Source: Nitrospira sp. UBA5699 (GTDB lineage Bacteria > Nitrospirota > Nitrospiria > Nitrospirales > Nitrospiraceae). From it: 26,195 bases of DNA. The stretch lies in NCBI GenBank assembly GCA_002420105.1, contig DIHJ01000022.1, positions 18,426 through 44,620 of the forward strand. Reading direction: 5' to 3'. Shown here in pieces: positions 7,225-15,111 of this stretch (the stretch's first letter is position 1; every line of letters starts with the position of its first letter). Below the pieces are notes generated by a model that searched no databases, was not told the DNA's origin, and was given only the letters and a program-made list of their open reading frames with translations. Position numbers and translations under genes: made by a program.

Positions 7225-7719
7225 ATGATGGTGACGTGGAGACAACGCCTTTCCCGAACGGGACTCACCGGCCTGCTCGTCCTCGGCGGCCTGTGGCCGA
7301 TGTGGCCGGCCCTCGTCTCGGCCGACGAGACGCCCGCGGAGCCGAAGAGCATCCGAAAAACCTGCGGGAAATGCCCGGAAGGCTATGCGACGACGGGAGT
7401 CACCGAGGCCCTCGAGATCTGCAAGGACGGGGATCCGACGCTGGTGCAATGCGTGCCGCTCGGCGCCAACATGCTGCCCGTCTGCGGTTCCTGCCCCGAC
7501 GGCTATCGCGAGATCGGCAGTTCTTCGGTGCCGGCCCGTTGCGGCAATCTGGACGGAGGGCGGCTCTCGCAATGTCAGCTCGAGAAAATGGAGCTCAATC
7601 TTCCGGATCCGAGCAAAGGCGGCAGGATCTGTCCCCCGGACTGCGGCAGCACGCCGGCGCCGGGGCAGGGCGCGTTGCCCCCTCCGCCGAAATACATTCC
7701 CGCACCCGAAAAGCCCTGA
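7225..7719 (+). CDS. Secreted cysteine-repeat protein of unknown function
   Basis: I recognise no family. The 164-residue product has a signal peptide (RQRLSR, then a hydrophobic run at about 13-32, likely cleavage after VSA at 31-33). Two tandem repeats follow. The first is C47-x2-C50-x15-C66-x9-C76; the second is C87-x2-C90-x15-C106-x10-C117. Each opens with CG-x-CP-(E/D)-GY. A final CPPDC (C136, C140) precedes a Pro-rich tail. After export the ten cysteines would most simply form disulfides, though C-x2-C pairs could also bind metal. The gene lies between ruvA and ruvB, three bases after ruvA and 27 before ruvB, so it shares their transcript although the product should leave the cytoplasm. 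There are two possible starts, ATG 7225 and ATG 7228. Confidence 0.75.
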   Translation: MMVTWRQRLSRTGLTGLLVLGGLWPMWPALVSADETPAEPKSIRKTCGKCPEGYATTGVTEALEICKDGDPTLVQCVPLGANMLPVCGSCPDGYREIGSSSVPARCGNLDGGRLSQCQLEKMELNLPDPSKGGRICPPDCGSTPAPGQGALPPPPKYIPAPEKP

Positions 7720-7746
7720 GGCAGGGCCGAGAAAGACCCGGAACCC

Positions 7747-8751
7747 ATGAGCGATCGGATCGTGAACGCCCAGCTGACCGACGACGAACGGAGCATCGAA
7801 CAGGCCCTGCGCCCGCAGACGCTCGAGGAATACATCGGCCAGGAGCGGATGAAGGAGTCGCTGCGCATCTGCATCGAAGCGGCGAAGCAGCGGAGCGAGA
7901 CGCTCGACCACACGATTTTCTACGGGCCGCCCGGCCTCGGGAAAACCACCATCGCGCATATCATCGCCCGGGAAATGGGCGGGACCCTGCGCGCAACCTC
8001 CGGTCTCGTCCTGGCCCACGCCGGCGACCTGGCCTCGATTCTGACGAACTTGCAGGAACGGGACGTGCTCTTCATCGACGAGATCCACCGTCTGCCTGCG
8101 TCGGTCGAAGAAGCGCTCTATCCCGCGATGGAAGATTTCCAGCTTGATCTGGTCGTGGGCCAGGGACCTGCCGCCAGGACCGTCAAGCTCGAGCTGCCGC
8201 GCTTTACTCTGGTCGGCGCCACGACGAAAGCCGGCGCCCTGACCTCGCCGCTTCGGGACCGGTTCGGGCTGGTCCATCGGCTGGAGTTTTATTCGCCGGC
8301 CGAGTTGCAGGTCATCGTGATACGGTCCGCCGGCCTGCTGGGCATTCCGATCGACCCGGCCGGTGCGGATGAAATCGCCCGCCGCGCCCGCGGCACCCCC
8401 CGGATCGTGAACCGGCTCGTGAAGCGGGTCCGTGACTATGCCCAGGTCAAGGCCGAAGGCCGTATCACGAAGACCGTGGCCCAGGAGGCGCTGGCCTGGC
8501 TCGGCGTCGACGCCGCGGGGTTCGACGAAATGGACCGCAAGATTCTGCTCACGATCATCGACAAGTTCGGCGGCGGACCGGTCGGCGTCGAATCCTTGGC
8601 TGCGGCGGTGCAGGAAGACAAGGCGACCCTGGAAGACGTCCACGAACCCTATCTCATTCAGGCCGGCTACCTCGAGCGGACCGGACGGGGACGGCAGGTC
8701 ACCAAGGATGCGCTCGAACACTTCAAACGCCCTTCCTCCCTGCTGTATTAG
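7747..8751 (+). CDS. ruvB: Holliday junction branch migration ATPase RuvB
   Basis: RuvB is the hexameric AAA+ motor that pumps DNA through the RuvA-bound junction. The 334-residue product has the family start (LRPQTLEEYIGQERMKESL), Walker A GPPGLGKTT at 60-68, Walker B LFIDEIHRL at about 108-116, sensor-1 region VGATTKAG, and a C-terminal winged-helix domain ending in GRQVTKDALEHF. Length and order are normal. Small departures from the common sequence, such as SGLVLAHAGDLA where SGPALEKAGDLA is usual, do not touch the catalytic residues. It is co-directional with ruvA but separated from it by the cysteine-repeat gene. Confidence 0.97.
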   Translation: MSDRIVNAQLTDDERSIEQALRPQTLEEYIGQERMKESLRICIEAAKQRSETLDHTIFYGPPGLGKTTIAHIIAREMGGTLRATSGLVLAHAGDLASILTNLQERDVLFIDEIHRLPASVEEALYPAMEDFQLDLVVGQGPAARTVKLELPRFTLVGATTKAGALTSPLRDRFGLVHRLEFYSPAELQVIVIRSAGLLGIPIDPAGADEIARRARGTPRIVNRLVKRVRDYAQVKAEGRITKTVAQEALAWLGVDAAGFDEMDRKILLTIIDKFGGGPVGVESLAAAVQEDKATLEDVHEPYLIQAGYLERTGRGRQVTKDALEHFKRPSSLLY

Positions 8752-8843
8752 CGGGGACGGCCCGGCTGCGGCCGTGGTCGTTCCGACGGCCGCCGGCGCC
8801 CCGGCTCAATCCCGCGCAAGTTCCTGAAACTCCAGGGGTCTCC

Positions 8844-8873
8844 TTGCATTTCGCGGAGCGCTTCCTGTATCAT
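8844..8873 (+). promoter_or_regulatory. Candidate promoter for the aromatic amino-acid operon
   Basis: TATCAT at 8868-8873 matches five of six -10 positions. TTGCAT at 8844-8849 is a weak -35 (three matches) at 18 bases. The site lies in the 198-base gap between ruvB and pheA, about 75 bases before the pheA ATG. The leader shows no obvious Phe- or Tyr-rich attenuator peptide. Confidence 0.4.
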
Positions 8874-8949
8874 TCCTCTTCTTGCTCACGCCCGTCCTGC
8901 CTCTGGACGCTCGTCCAACTCATGGGGCACGGGTGGAGGGGGTTCGTGC

Positions 8950-10026
8950 ATGCCCGGAGACCTTTCCGATTACCGGAAAGAGATTGACCGCATCGATGAC
9001 GAGATTCTGCGTCTCCTCAACGAACGGTCGAAGAGTGTCATTGAGATCGGCCGGCTGAAGAAGCTGAAAGACGCCGATGCCAATCTGCACACGCCGGCCC
9101 GCGAAGCCGCCATTATCGAACGCCTGGTCAAGCAGAATCCCGGCCCGTTCCCTTCCGAGGCGATCCGTCCCGTCTATCGCGAGATCATGTCGGCCTCGCT
9201 GTCGCTGGAAGGTCCCCAGAAAGTCGCCTATCTCGGCCCCCGGGCCACGTTTACGCACATGGCCTGCACGCAGAAGTTCGGCTCCTCGGCCCAGTACATT
9301 CCGGTCAACAGCATCAAGGAAGTGTTCAGCGAGGTGGAGCGGGGCCGAGCGCATTTCGGCGTGGTCCCCATCGAAAACACGACGGAGGGGGTGGTCAACC
9401 ACACGCTGGACATGTTCATTGATTCCAACCTCTTGATTTATGGAGAAGTCCTGCAGGAAGTGTCGCATCACCTCCTGTCGAAAGCCGGGGTTTCCGAAGA
9501 GGTGAAGAAGATCTGCTCGCATCCCCATGCCATCGCCCAGTGCCGCAATTGGCTCGAAACCAACATGCCGCACGTGCCCGTGTCGGAAGTGGCCAGCACG
9601 GCCCGCGCGGCGGAGATGTGTCTGGACGATCCGTCGATCGCGGCCATCGCCTCCGAATTGGCGGCCCAGCTCTACGGGTTGAAAATCATCAAGTCTCGGA
9701 TCGAAGACAACTTGAACAACTTCACACGCTTCCTGGTCCTGTCTCAAAAGCCGCCCGAGCGGACGGGGAAGGACAAGACGTCCCTGATGTTGTCGATCAA
9801 GGACAAAGTGGGGGCACTCTACGATCTGCTCCGCCCCTTCGCCTCGCACGGCCTGAGCATGACCAAAATCGAATCCCGTCCGTCCAGACGGAAGGCCTGG
9901 GAGTACATTTTCTTCGTCGATATCGAGGGCCATATCGAGGAAGACCGGGTGAAAAAGGCCGTCGAGGAAATCACCGGCCGCTGCCTGTTTATGAAAGTCC
10001 TGGGCTCCTATCCGGCCCACAGTTGA
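8950..10026 (+). CDS. pheA: Bifunctional chorismate mutase/prephenate dehydratase
   Basis: The protein converts chorismate to prephenate and then to phenylpyruvate in phenylalanine synthesis. The 358-residue product has an N-terminal AroQ-type mutase domain (YRKEIDRIDDEILRLLNERSKSV at about 8-30, continuing to residue 85). The dehydratase domain runs from about 91 to 268, with VAYLGPRATF, VVPIENTTEGVV and the catalytic TRF at 259-261. A C-terminal ACT domain from about residue 278 contains the phenylalanine-binding ESRP at 308-311. The intact ACT domain implies feedback inhibition by phenylalanine. The ATG lies after a gap holding a candidate promoter, and the aminotransferase gene starts four bases after the stop, so this is the first gene of a tight operon. 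Confidence 0.96.
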   Translation: MPGDLSDYRKEIDRIDDEILRLLNERSKSVIEIGRLKKLKDADANLHTPAREAAIIERLVKQNPGPFPSEAIRPVYREIMSASLSLEGPQKVAYLGPRATFTHMACTQKFGSSAQYIPVNSIKEVFSEVERGRAHFGVVPIENTTEGVVNHTLDMFIDSNLLIYGEVLQEVSHHLLSKAGVSEEVKKICSHPHAIAQCRNWLETNMPHVPVSEVASTARAAEMCLDDPSIAAIASELAAQLYGLKIIKSRIEDNLNNFTRFLVLSQKPPERTGKDKTSLMLSIKDKVGALYDLLRPFASHGLSMTKIESRPSRRKAWEYIFFVDIEGHIEEDRVKKAVEEITGRCLFMKVLGSYPAHS

Positions 10027-10030
10027 CACC

Positions 10031-11113
10031 ATGCCATTGAACGTTCACCCCGATATCGCCGCGTTAAGCCCCTACGTGCCGGGCAAGCCGATCGAAGAGC
10101 TCCAGCGCGAGATGGGGCTGGCGCGGGTGATCAAGCTGGCCTCCAATGAAAATCCGCTGGGCCCGTCCCCCAAAGCGCTGGCTGCGATCGGCGAGGGTGC
10201 CGCGACGCTCCACCGCTATCCGGACGGCGGCGCGTTCCGGCTGCGCGAAGCGCTGGCCGGCCGGTGGAAGGTGACGCCGGACCACGTCATTCTCGGCAAC
10301 GGGTCCGACGAAATTCTCGGCCTGCTGGCGCGCACCTTCCTGGCGCCGGGCGACGAAGCCGTGATGGCCGATCACACCTTCGTGATCTACAAGATGGAGG
10401 TGATGGCGGCGCACGGGAAGGCCGTCACGGTTCCGTTGACGCAGTGGCGGCACGATCTGCCCGCCATGGCCGACGCGATCACCGCCCGGACGCGGCTTCT
10501 GTTCGTCTGCAATCCCAACAATCCGACCGGGACGATGGTGTCGGCGGACGAAGTCGGGCGGTTGATGGCCCGCGTGCCCGAGCACGTGATCGTCGTGTTC
10601 GACGAGGCCTACTTCGAATACGTCCGGAGCGCGGCGTTTCCCGAATCGATGGCCTATGTGACGCGGGGACGGAACGTCATCGTCCTGCGGACCTTTTCGA
10701 AAATCTACGGCCTTGCCGGTCTGCGCATCGGGTACGGCGTCACGACGCCGGAAATCACGGACTATCTGAACCGGGTCCGGCCGCCGTTCAACGCCAACAG
10801 CATCGCCCAGCGCGCCGCGCTCGCCGCCTTGAGCGACGACGAGCATGTCGCCAGAAGCCGCGCGGTGAACGCGGCCGGGATGGAACAGGTCGGACAGGGG
10901 CTGCGGGCGCTCGGGTTCGCGCCGATCCCGAGCGAAGCGAATTTTATCTACGTGGACATCGGGCGCGACGGCCGGCAGGTCTTCGAGGCGCTGCTGCGCC
11001 AGGGGATCATCGTCCGGCATATCGAAGGACGCATGATCCGGGTGACGATCGGGCAGGCGGAGGAAAATCAGGCGTTCCTGACCGCACTCGCGCGGGTCTT
11101 ACAGGCGGGTTGA
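10031..11113 (+). CDS. hisC: HisC-family aminotransferase, probably acting on histidinol phosphate and/or aromatic keto acids
   Basis: This is a fold-type I PLP enzyme of 360 residues. It shows SNENPLGPSPKA at 38-49, NPNNPTGT at 161-168, DEAYFEY at 191-197 and the PLP-lysine motif TFSKIYGLAGLRIGYG with K224. These are the signatures of histidinol-phosphate aminotransferase. Its place between pheA and DAHP synthase suggests it performs the last step of phenylalanine and tyrosine synthesis, transaminating phenylpyruvate or hydroxyphenylpyruvate. HisC-type enzymes with aromatic activity are known, but the substrate cannot be read from the sequence. Spacing is four bases from pheA and 17 to the next gene. 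Confidence 0.88.
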   Translation: MPLNVHPDIAALSPYVPGKPIEELQREMGLARVIKLASNENPLGPSPKALAAIGEGAATLHRYPDGGAFRLREALAGRWKVTPDHVILGNGSDEILGLLARTFLAPGDEAVMADHTFVIYKMEVMAAHGKAVTVPLTQWRHDLPAMADAITARTRLLFVCNPNNPTGTMVSADEVGRLMARVPEHVIVVFDEAYFEYVRSAAFPESMAYVTRGRNVIVLRTFSKIYGLAGLRIGYGVTTPEITDYLNRVRPPFNANSIAQRAALAALSDDEHVARSRAVNAAGMEQVGQGLRALGFAPIPSEANFIYVDIGRDGRQVFEALLRQGIIVRHIEGRMIRVTIGQAEENQAFLTALARVLQAG

Positions 11114-11130
11114 CCAAGGGTGAGGACATC

Positions 11131-12144
11131 ATGATCATCGTGTTGAGGCCGGATGCATCGGAGCGGGAAGTCGATCACATCGTCGATCGGCTTCGCGAAC
11201 TCGGGCTGAAATCGCAACTGTCGACGGGGCAGGAACGCACGATCATCGGCGTGATCGGCGACGACCGTATCCTCCAGAACCAGCCGCTCACGGCCCTGCC
11301 GGGCGTGGAGAGCGTGCTGCCGATCCTGGCGCCCTGGAAGCTCGTCAGCCGTGAATTCAAGAAGGACGCCACGATCATCGACGTCGGCGGCGTCAAGATC
11401 GGCGGGAACAAGCTGGCGATCATGGCCGGCCCCTGCGCGGTCGAACGGCTCGAACTGACCGTCGGCATCGCCCACGAGGTGAAGGCGGCGGGAGCCAGCA
11501 TTCTTCGCGGCGGCGCCTACAAGCCCCGCACCTCGCCCTATTCGTTCCAGGGCCTCGGCCGGGAGGGGTTGGATTACCTGCTCGAGGCGAAGAAGCAAAC
11601 GGGATTGCCGGTGGTGAGTGAGATTCTCGACACCCGCGACATCGAGCTGTTCCTCGAGAAGGCCGACATCATCCAGATCGGCGCGCGGAACATGCAGAAC
11701 TTCGAGCTGTTGAAAGAAGTCGGCGCCTACGACAAGCCGGTGCTGCTGAAACGCGGATTGTCCGCGACGATCAAAGAGTTTCTCCTCTCCGCGGAATACA
11801 TCATGTCGCGCGGCAACCGGAACGTCATGCTCTGCGAGCGCGGCATCCGGACGTTCGAAACGCAGTATCGCAACACGCTCGATCTCGCGGCCATTCCGAC
11901 CCTGAAGGAGCTCTCGCATCTTCCCGTCATCGTCGATCCCAGCCATGCGACCGGCAAGTGGAATCTGGTGGCTCCCATGTCGAAGGCGGCGGTCGCCGCC
12001 GGGGCGGACGGCATCCTGATCGAGGTGCACTCGAATCCGGAATGCGCCCTGTGCGACGGCGAGGAGTCCATCAAGCCGACCAAGTTCAAAGAGCTGATGC
12101 AGGATATGCGCAAGATCGCGGTGGCGGTCGGCCGGGAGTTGTAA
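11131..12144 (+). CDS. aroF: 3-Deoxy-7-phosphoheptulonate (DAHP) synthase, type I-beta with N-terminal regulatory domain
   Basis: The enzyme condenses phosphoenolpyruvate with erythrose 4-phosphate, the entry step of the shikimate pathway. The 337-residue product has an N-terminal ferredoxin-like domain (about 1-70, MIIVLRPDAS...LPGVESVLPI), as in the Thermotoga-type enzyme, where it gives tyrosine feedback. The TIM-barrel core shows AGPCAVE at 99-105, KPRTSPYSFQG at 131-141, IGARNMQNFELL, LLKRG and DPSHATGK. Near the C-terminus EVHSNPECALCDGEES replaces the more usual EVHPDPEKALSDG. The ATG at 11131 has GGTGAGG just upstream. A longer frame exists upstream, but it only runs antiparallel in reading to the aminotransferase codons and is not used. 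Confidence 0.94.
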   Translation: MIIVLRPDASEREVDHIVDRLRELGLKSQLSTGQERTIIGVIGDDRILQNQPLTALPGVESVLPILAPWKLVSREFKKDATIIDVGGVKIGGNKLAIMAGPCAVERLELTVGIAHEVKAAGASILRGGAYKPRTSPYSFQGLGREGLDYLLEAKKQTGLPVVSEILDTRDIELFLEKADIIQIGARNMQNFELLKEVGAYDKPVLLKRGLSATIKEFLLSAEYIMSRGNRNVMLCERGIRTFETQYRNTLDLAAIPTLKELSHLPVIVDPSHATGKWNLVAPMSKAAVAAGADGILIEVHSNPECALCDGEESIKPTKFKELMQDMRKIAVAVGREL

Positions 12145-12175
12145 GCGGAACCCGGGCGCGCTTTTAGTTGCAGAC

Positions 12176-13066
12176 ATGGCTGTGCATTTCACACAGGTAG
12201 CGATAATCGGAGTCGGGTTGATCGGCGGCTCGCTCGGCATGATCCTGCGCCGGAAGGGGCTGGCCTCCCGGGTCGTCGGCGTCGGCCGGCGCATCGAGAA
12301 TCTTAAGACCGCCGTGGAACTCGGCGCCATCGACCGCTACGTCGTCGATCCCAAGGACGGGGTGAAGGACGCCGATCTCGTGGTGCTCGCAACGCCGGTG
12401 GATACCTACGATCGCCATCTGAAAGAGTGGGCCTCCTGTTTGAAGCCCGGCACGATCGTGACGGATGTCGGGAGCGTCAAGGGGCTGTTGGTCGAACAGG
12501 CGGAGCAGGCGATGCCGCCGGGCGCGCATTTCGTCGGAGCCCACCCCATCGCGGGGAAGGAAAAAACGGGCGTGGCGGCCGGCTCGGAGCAGCTCTTCAC
12601 CGGCGCGCGTTGCATCCTGACGCCGACGACGCGCACGAACCGGCAGGCGCTCGAGCGGGTGCGCGCGATGTGGGAGGAAACCGGCTCGATCATGCTGACG
12701 ATGGACCCGCATCTGCACGACAAGATTCTGGGGGCCGTCAGCCACCTGCCCCATGTGGCCGCGTTTGCGCTGATCAACGCCCTGGTGGACATCCGCGCGC
12801 AGGTCCCCTCGCTCGATCTGGCCGGCCATTCGGGCGCCGGTCTGCGGGATACGACCAGGATCGCCGCCAGTTCGCCGGAAATGTGGCGGGATATCTTCCT
12901 GTGGAACCGCGACAACCTCGTGGCGTTCATCGACACCTACGAGCGCTCGCTGGAACGGCTGAAGCAACTGATCCGGGCCGGCGATGCGGCCGGGATCGAA
13001 AAGGAATTGGAACGGGCGAAGCAGGAGCGGGAGAAATTCCCCCCCCGGCCTGCCGCCCCGGCCTAG
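12176..13066 (+). CDS. tyrA: Prephenate dehydrogenase
   Basis: The enzyme oxidatively decarboxylates prephenate (or arogenate) to the tyrosine precursor, using NAD(P). The 296-residue product has the Rossmann motif GVGLIGGS at 12-19, followed by RVVGVGRR, whose Arg-rich end of strand 2 leaves the cofactor preference open. The catalytic-region motif AHPIAGKEKTG is at about 121-131. The C-terminal helical dimer domain contains SHLPHVAAFAL and the typical GLRDTTRIAASSPEMWRDI. No ACT domain is present, so direct tyrosine feedback through that domain is not expected. ATG 12176 has only a weak ribosome-binding site. aroA begins seven bases after the stop. Confidence 0.95.
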   Translation: MAVHFTQVAIIGVGLIGGSLGMILRRKGLASRVVGVGRRIENLKTAVELGAIDRYVVDPKDGVKDADLVVLATPVDTYDRHLKEWASCLKPGTIVTDVGSVKGLLVEQAEQAMPPGAHFVGAHPIAGKEKTGVAAGSEQLFTGARCILTPTTRTNRQALERVRAMWEETGSIMLTMDPHLHDKILGAVSHLPHVAAFALINALVDIRAQVPSLDLAGHSGAGLRDTTRIAASSPEMWRDIFLWNRDNLVAFIDTYERSLERLKQLIRAGDAAGIEKELERAKQEREKFPPRPAAPA

Positions 13067-13072
13067 GCGACC

Positions 13073-14395
13073 ATGGCATCGTTGAGCATTACTCCGGGCA
13101 AGCCGTTGCGGGGGACGATCTCCGTTCCCGGCGACAAGTCCATTACGCATCGCGCGATCATTTTGACGGCGCTGGCCGAGGGCGTCGGCCGGATCAAGTC
13201 GTACTGCCGGGGCGAGGATTGCCTCAACACGATGCGGGCGATGCGGGCGCTGGGCGTGACCATCGACGAAACGGTCGACGAGCTGCGCGTGCAGGGCAAG
13301 GGCCTGTGGGGACTGTCCGAGCCGGGCGGCATCGTCGATTGCGGGAATTCAGGCACCGGCATCCGCCTGCTCGCCGGCCTCCTGGCCGGGCAGGACTTCT
13401 TCACGGTGCTGACGGGAGATGCGTCGATCCGCCGGCGGCCGATGGGACGGATCGTGAAGCCCCTCCGTGAAATGGGGGCCGCGATCGCCGGACGGAAGGG
13501 CGGCGAGCTGGCCCCCCTGGCGGTGACCGGGACGACCCTCCGCGCGATCGATTATGCGTCCCCCGTGGCCAGTGCCCAGATCAAGTCGTCCCTGCTGCTT
13601 GCGGCTCTGTTCGCGAAGGGGACGACCAGGCTGTCCGAGCCGCGGCTGTCGCGCGACCATACGGAACGGCTCTTCCGGTTTTACGATCTCCCGCTGACAC
13701 GCGAGGGCACGACGCTGCTGCTCGAAGGACGTCCGTCCGTCGGATGGACCGCCGTGCCGGAGCTGACGGTGCCGGGCGATCTCTCGGCGGCGGCGTTTTT
13801 CATCGTCGGTGCGACGATCGTGCCGGGGTCGGATGTCACGATCACCGGCGTCGGCGTCAATCCCACGAGAACCGGTCTGTTGGAGATCATGGGCCGCATG
13901 GGCGCCGATATTCAGTTGCTGAACCGCCGCGAGGAGGCGGGAGAGCCGGTGGCGGATCTCCGCGTGAAATCCGCCCCGCTGCGCGGCGTGACGATCGGGC
14001 CGGAGCTGATCCCGCAAACGATCGATGAGTTCCCCATTCTGTGCGTGGCCGCGGCGGTGGCCGAAGGGGAAACCGTCGTCACCGGCGCCGAAGAGTTGCG
14101 GGTGAAGGAAAGCGACCGGATTGCAACCATGGCCGCGGAACTCCGCGCCATGGGGACGCAGATGACCGAGAAGCCGGACGGGATGGTGATTCAGGGGCTC
14201 GGGCGGTCCGGGGAGAACGGACGATTGACCGCCGCGCATGGGCAGAGTCACGGAGACCATCGTGTCGCCATGTCGATCGCGATCGGCGGGTTGACGGCAT
14301 CGACCGAAACGGTGGTGAGCGGCACGGACTGTATCGAGACGTCGTTTCCGGATTTTCATCGCAAGCTCTTGGATTTATTGACTGAATCCAGATGA
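13073..14395 (+). CDS. aroA: 3-Phosphoshikimate 1-carboxyvinyltransferase (EPSP synthase)
   Basis: The enzyme makes 5-enolpyruvylshikimate-3-phosphate from shikimate-3-phosphate and phosphoenolpyruvate. The 440-residue product has VPGDKSITHRAII at 18-30, GNSGTGIRLLAG near 93-104, a DEFPILCVAAA segment, ELRVKESDRIA, and HGDHRVAMS near the C-terminus, all in canonical order and at normal length. The active-site loop reads GNSGTGIR, where class I enzymes typically have GNAGTAMR. This resembles class II-type loops, which are often less sensitive to glyphosate; that consequence is family knowledge, not shown here. The stop overlaps an ATG at 14392, but the real cmk start is probably further on. 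A strong promoter overlaps the last codons. Confidence 0.96.
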   Translation: MASLSITPGKPLRGTISVPGDKSITHRAIILTALAEGVGRIKSYCRGEDCLNTMRAMRALGVTIDETVDELRVQGKGLWGLSEPGGIVDCGNSGTGIRLLAGLLAGQDFFTVLTGDASIRRRPMGRIVKPLREMGAAIAGRKGGELAPLAVTGTTLRAIDYASPVASAQIKSSLLLAALFAKGTTRLSEPRLSRDHTERLFRFYDLPLTREGTTLLLEGRPSVGWTAVPELTVPGDLSAAAFFIVGATIVPGSDVTITGVGVNPTRTGLLEIMGRMGADIQLLNRREEAGEPVADLRVKSAPLRGVTIGPELIPQTIDEFPILCVAAAVAEGETVVTGAEELRVKESDRIATMAAELRAMGTQMTEKPDGMVIQGLGRSGENGRLTAAHGQSHGDHRVAMSIAIGGLTASTETVVSGTDCIETSFPDFHRKLLDLLTESR

Positions 14396-14405
14396 CCGTT
14401 ATAAT
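14378..14405 (+). promoter_or_regulatory. Near-consensus sigma70 promoter inside the 3' end of aroA, serving cmk
   Basis: TTGACT at 14378-14383 (five of six) and a perfect TATAAT at 14400-14405 are separated by 16 bases. The pair overlaps the last aroA codons and stop. Transcription would start near 14412, downstream of the ATG at 14392 and about 40 bases before ATG 14452, which supports the later cmk start. A small hairpin (CCCGA 14410-14414, TCGGG 14420-14424) would sit at the very 5' end of the message. Confidence 0.7.
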
Positions 14406-14451
14406 ACGGCCCGATATTGTCGGGTCGGAAGCGAAGGGGGAGTCGACCGAG

Positions 14452-15111
14452 ATGATCGTGGCAATCGACGGGCCGGCCGGAGTCGGCAAGAGCACCGTGG
14501 CCAAACTGCTGGCGTCCCGGCTGCGATATCTCTACCTGGATACCGGGGCCCTCTACCGGGCGGTCGCCTGGGCGGTGTTGCAGAACGGTCGGGATCCGGG
14601 CGACGCCGATGCCGTCGCCGCGCTTCTGCCGACCTTGACGCTGCAGATGCGGTTCATGCAGGAAACAGTCCGTGTGTCGGTCAATGAGAAGGATGTGACG
14701 GGAGAGCTGCGGACGCCGGAGGTGTCGGCGGCGGCGTCCGTCGTATCGGCGATCCCCGCCGTGCGGGCCTGGCTGCTGCCGGTGCAGCGGCAGATCGGCG
14801 AGAAGGGGTCGGTGGTGGCGGAGGGCCGGGATATCGGGACCAAGGTGTTCCCCTCCGCGTCCGTGAAGTTTTTTCTCGACGCCGATGCCGCCGTCCGCGC
14901 GCAGCGCCGGCACCGGGAACTTGTGGCGGCCGGCCATGGGGGCGCCATCGAGCAAACGAGCGCCGACCTGGCGGGGCGGGACAGCCGGGACCGTTCCCGC
15001 GCCGTGGCGCCGCTCGTGCCGGCGGAGGACGCGCACCATATCGACACATCGGCCCTGTCCGCGGAGGAAGTGGTCGATCGGATGATGGCTGTGGTTGCGG
15101 CCAAGTTGTGA
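14452..15111 (+). CDS. cmk: Cytidylate kinase
   Basis: Cmk phosphorylates CMP and dCMP with ATP in pyrimidine nucleotide recycling. The 219-residue product begins MIVAIDGPAGVGKST, with the P-loop GPAGVGKS at residues 7-14, the usual position. It continues with YLDTGALYRAVAW, EGRDIGTKVFP and a C-terminal segment containing RDSRDRSRAVAPL and ADDAHHIDTS-like sequence, all typical of Cmk. An in-frame ATG at 14392 overlaps the aroA stop and would add 20 unconserved residues. I prefer ATG 14452 because of AAGGGGGAG at 14434-14442, the family's N-terminus, and the promoter whose start point lies after 14392. plsC begins in a four-base overlap with its stop. Confidence 0.94.
   Translation: MIVAIDGPAGVGKSTVAKLLASRLRYLYLDTGALYRAVAWAVLQNGRDPGDADAVAALLPTLTLQMRFMQETVRVSVNEKDVTGELRTPEVSAAASVVSAIPAVRAWLLPVQRQIGEKGSVVAEGRDIGTKVFPSASVKFFLDADAAVRAQRRHRELVAAGHGGAIEQTSADLAGRDSRDRSRAVAPLVPAEDAHHIDTSALSAEEVVDRMMAVVAAKL

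Noticed and set aside
6622..8721. A 699-codon minus-strand frame opposite ruvA, the cysteine-repeat gene and ruvB
   Set aside because: It spans three plus-strand genes that have clear motifs and ribosome-binding sites; its own sequence shows no domain.
10264..11130. In-frame upstream extension of the DAHP synthase reading frame
   Set aside because: It overlaps the aminotransferase gene in another frame, and its translation is Arg/Gly-rich with no homology pattern. The family N-terminus and ribosome-binding site fit ATG 11131.
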